Below, in pieces: positions 62,372 through 64,000 of a stretch of 64,000 nt of DNA. The stretch's first letter is position 1; each line of letters opens with the position of its first letter. The translations under genes and the position numbers were made by a program. The notes under the pieces were generated by a model that was not told the origin of the DNA, made no database searches, and saw only the letters and a program-made list of their open reading frames with translations. The stretch comes from Arenibacter antarcticus (GTDB lineage: Bacteria; Bacteroidota; Bacteroidia; Flavobacteriales; Flavobacteriaceae), in assembly GCF_041320605.1 (NCBI RefSeq), contig NZ_CP166679.1:3830001-3894000 (forward strand), written 5' to 3'.

Positions 62372-64000
62372 CTCTCTTCCAAATCATAACGCAGCAGCCT
62401 TAGCGCATTTAACACTACCACAAGGGTAGAACCTTCATGAATTGCTACGGCAACTCCAATATTTGCAAGTCCAAAGATGGTAGCAGGCACCAATAATGCC
62501 ACAACTCCCATACTTATCCATAAATTCTGTTTTATAATTCGTCTAGATTCGCGGCTCAACCCGATAACAAAAGGCAGGCTTTCTATCTTGTCCGACATCA
62601 GTGCCACATCTGCAGTTTCCAGAGCAACATCGCTACCTGCAGCACCCATAGCGATTCCAACAGTACTAACTGCCATAGCGGGGGCATCATTAACACCATC
62701 CCCTACCATGGCAACCTTGGCATTGTCCTTTTTTAATTCTTGAATGGCTTTCACCTTATCTTCTGGAAGTAGATTCCCTTTGGCATTGGTTAGGCCAATT
62801 TGCTTGGCTATGGAATCGCCCACCCGTTGATGGTCTCCCGTAAGCATGATCATTTGTTTTATACCAATTTTCTTTAATTGCAATAACGTTGAGGCTGCCG
62901 TTTTTCTGGGCACATCCATAACACTTATTAATCCTATCAATATAGTGTTGTAGCCCACCAGCATCACCGTATTTCCATAGTGCAGCAATTCTTCCATTTG
63001 TCGGTGTGTTTCTTGGTCTACGGGAATTTTGGCATCATTCATCATTTGTACATTGCCTATGTACACTTGTCCACCATTATAATCAGCCGTTACTCCTTTT
63101 CCTTGAATGGCCTGAATATGGGAAGATTTATGTCCGTTTTTAGCACCGAAATCTGCCATTATATCTTTGGAGATGGCTCTGGCTAAAGGATGGTTACTTA
63201 AGCTTTCTACATCTAAAACCAATTCCAAAAACTCCTGTTTATCAAATCCGTTCAGAGGCAAGATATTCGTCAACTTTGGCTTTCCTTCTGTAAGCGTCCC
63301 AGTCTTATCGAAAGCGATTATTTTAAGGGTTCCCATATCCTCTAATGCGCGACCTCCTTTTATAAGGACCCCTTTCTTGGCTGCCCTTGCAATGGCACTT
63401 AATACGGCACTAGGCGTAGAAATCGCCAAGGCGCATGGACTAGAGGCGACAAGTACGCTTATGGCCCTGTATAGGCTTTCCCTTATTGTTTCGTCTATGA
63501 CCAAATGGGCGAAGGATAAAGTTATTACCAAAATAATTACCGATGGAACAAACCATTTTTCGAACTTTTTGGTCTGTACTTGAGTAGGCGATTTTTTGGT
63601 CTCTACTTCGCTTACCATTTTTATTAGCCGTGAAATGGTAGCATCTTTATTTAGTTTTAATACCCGTATCTCAATAAGGTTATCGCCATTTAGAGTTCCT
63701 GTAAAGACCACATTGGACGAATCTATCTCATTAAATTTTGGCAATTTTGCATCTGGGGCAATAGCCGTTTTGTCTATCGGCATGCTTTCTCCGGTTATTG
63801 AGGATTGGTCTATACTGCTACTTCCCTTTACAATTACTCCATCTGCCGATATTTTACTATTAGGTTTTACTACAATAATGTCATCTAGCTGTAAATCTTC
63901 TACAGCAACTTCAACGGTAGCGGATCCTTTTCGTACCAATGCAGTCTTTGGGGAGAGTTCTCCCAGCGCTTCAATGGATTTGGTAGCCTTGTTCAGTGCG
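62365..64000 (-). CDS. P1B-4-type metal-transporting ATPase, N-terminus beyond window
   Basis: A partial P-type ATPase; 545 residues are in the window and the frame stays open at the right edge. Motifs in order: TGES (dephosphorylation), SPC in ASSPCALAISTPSAV (metal site in a membrane helix), phosphorylation site DKTGT, MLTGD, and GDGVNDAPAMA. The last helices carry HEGST. SPC with HEG marks the P1B-4 group, whose members move Co(II), Fe(II) or Zn(II) out of the cell. Zinc/cadmium (CPC) types are thus less likely. The ATPase ends over a dehydrogenase remnant. No ArsR/MerR regulator is seen in the window. Confidence 0.93.
   Translation of the reverse strand, partial: ALNKATKSIEALGELSPKTALVRKGSATVEVAVEDLQLDDIIVVKPNSKISADGVIVKGSSSIDQSSITGESMPIDKTAIAPDAKLPKFNEIDSSNVVFTGTLNGDNLIEIRVLKLNKDATISRLIKMVSEVETKKSPTQVQTKKFEKWFVPSVIILVITLSFAHLVIDETIRESLYRAISVLVASSPCALAISTPSAVLSAIARAAKKGVLIKGGRALEDMGTLKIIAFDKTGTLTEGKPKLTNILPLNGFDKQEFLELVLDVESLSNHPLARAISKDIMADFGAKNGHKSSHIQAIQGKGVTADYNGGQVYIGNVQMMNDAKIPVDQETHRQMEELLHYGNTVMLVGYNTILIGLISVMDVPRKTAASTLLQLKKIGIKQMIMLTGDHQRVGDSIAKQIGLTNAKGNLLPEDKVKAIQELKKDNAKVAMVGDGVNDAPAMAVSTVGIAMGAAGSDVALETADVALMSDKIESLPFVIGLSRESRRIIKQNLWISMGVVALLVPATIFGLANIGVAVAIHEGSTLVVVLNALRLLRYDLEESI

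Overview
The window looks like a chromosomal segment of a member of the Bacteroidota, most likely a marine or soil Flavobacteriaceae (Maribacter/Zobellia/Arenibacter type). Reasons: low GC; genes mostly without a strong Shine-Dalgarno; signal peptides ending in ..AQ or ..GQ; lipoproteins with short leader and SC/GC lipobox; TAnnTTTG -7 boxes; DUF3347, DUF4382, DUF481, DUF4242 and CopB-type barrel proteins; and the GGGCGT...CTAACGC intergenic repeat typical of this family. No tRNA, rRNA, CRISPR array, integrase or intact transposase was found. The genus is inference.

Layout. 1-4.5 kb: end of an unknown gene, then cydAB (cytochrome bd oxidase) with a small membrane-protein gene behind it and a 3-hydroxyacyl-CoA dehydrogenase upstream. 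4.9-7.6 kb: a FadH-like 2,4-dienoyl-CoA reductase with an orphan ThiE/TenI-like gene. 7.8-10 kb: a large secreted propeller plus alpha/alpha-barrel protein. 10.6-14.2 kb: a cold-shock gene and a two-gene unit of a zinc-phospholipase-C-like protein and a companion. 14.6-19 kb: an epimerase, then a copper locus (multicopper oxidase fused to an outer-membrane barrel, HMA-DUF3347 protein, and a broken remnant of a copper-type AraC regulator). 19.3-25.8 kb: a CheB-CheR-PAS-histidine kinase hybrid and three lipoproteins. 26-31 kb: flavin monooxygenase, tandem DEAD-box helicases, zinc alcohol dehydrogenase, two copies of a structured repeat. 31.5-38 kb: lipoprotein and Hsp20, two NAD(P)-binding oxidoreductases, cardiolipin synthase, a lipoprotein. 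38-41.8 kb: a TPR-transmembrane class III nucleotide cyclase with a secreted partner, divergent from a membrane protein of the Pycsar-effector (DUF5706) type, then a second cold-shock gene. 42-48.5 kb: NhaC antiporter, a TetR regulator with its reductase and DJ-1/PfpI targets, an Old Yellow Enzyme. 49-56 kb: a cupin plus quinol nitric-oxide reductase unit, a cupin/FAD-oxidase/cupin operon, and a DUF4242-cyclase-like-AraC regulator. 56-64 kb: D-amino-acid transaminase-like enzyme, M3 peptidase, DUF481 protein, an attC-like repeat, an unknown secreted protein, an alcohol-dehydrogenase pseudogene and a P1B-4-type metal ATPase that runs off the right edge.

How it works together. Most of the window is stress and redox metabolism: a high-affinity oxygen oxidase, NO detoxification, copper handling, a Co/Fe/Zn-type efflux ATPase, Hsp20, cold shock and RNA helicases, electrophile-reducing enzymes under a TetR regulator. 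The most interesting candidate system is the cyclase/DUF5706 divergon at 38.2-41.4 kb, which has the parts of a Pycsar-type cyclic-nucleotide signalling unit but a cyclase of unusual architecture whose active site looks adenylate-type. The second is the three-domain regulator at 55.1-56.2 kb. Several decayed genes (17.9, 42.1, 48.7, 54.9, 62.0 kb) show recent deletion in the accessory intervals.
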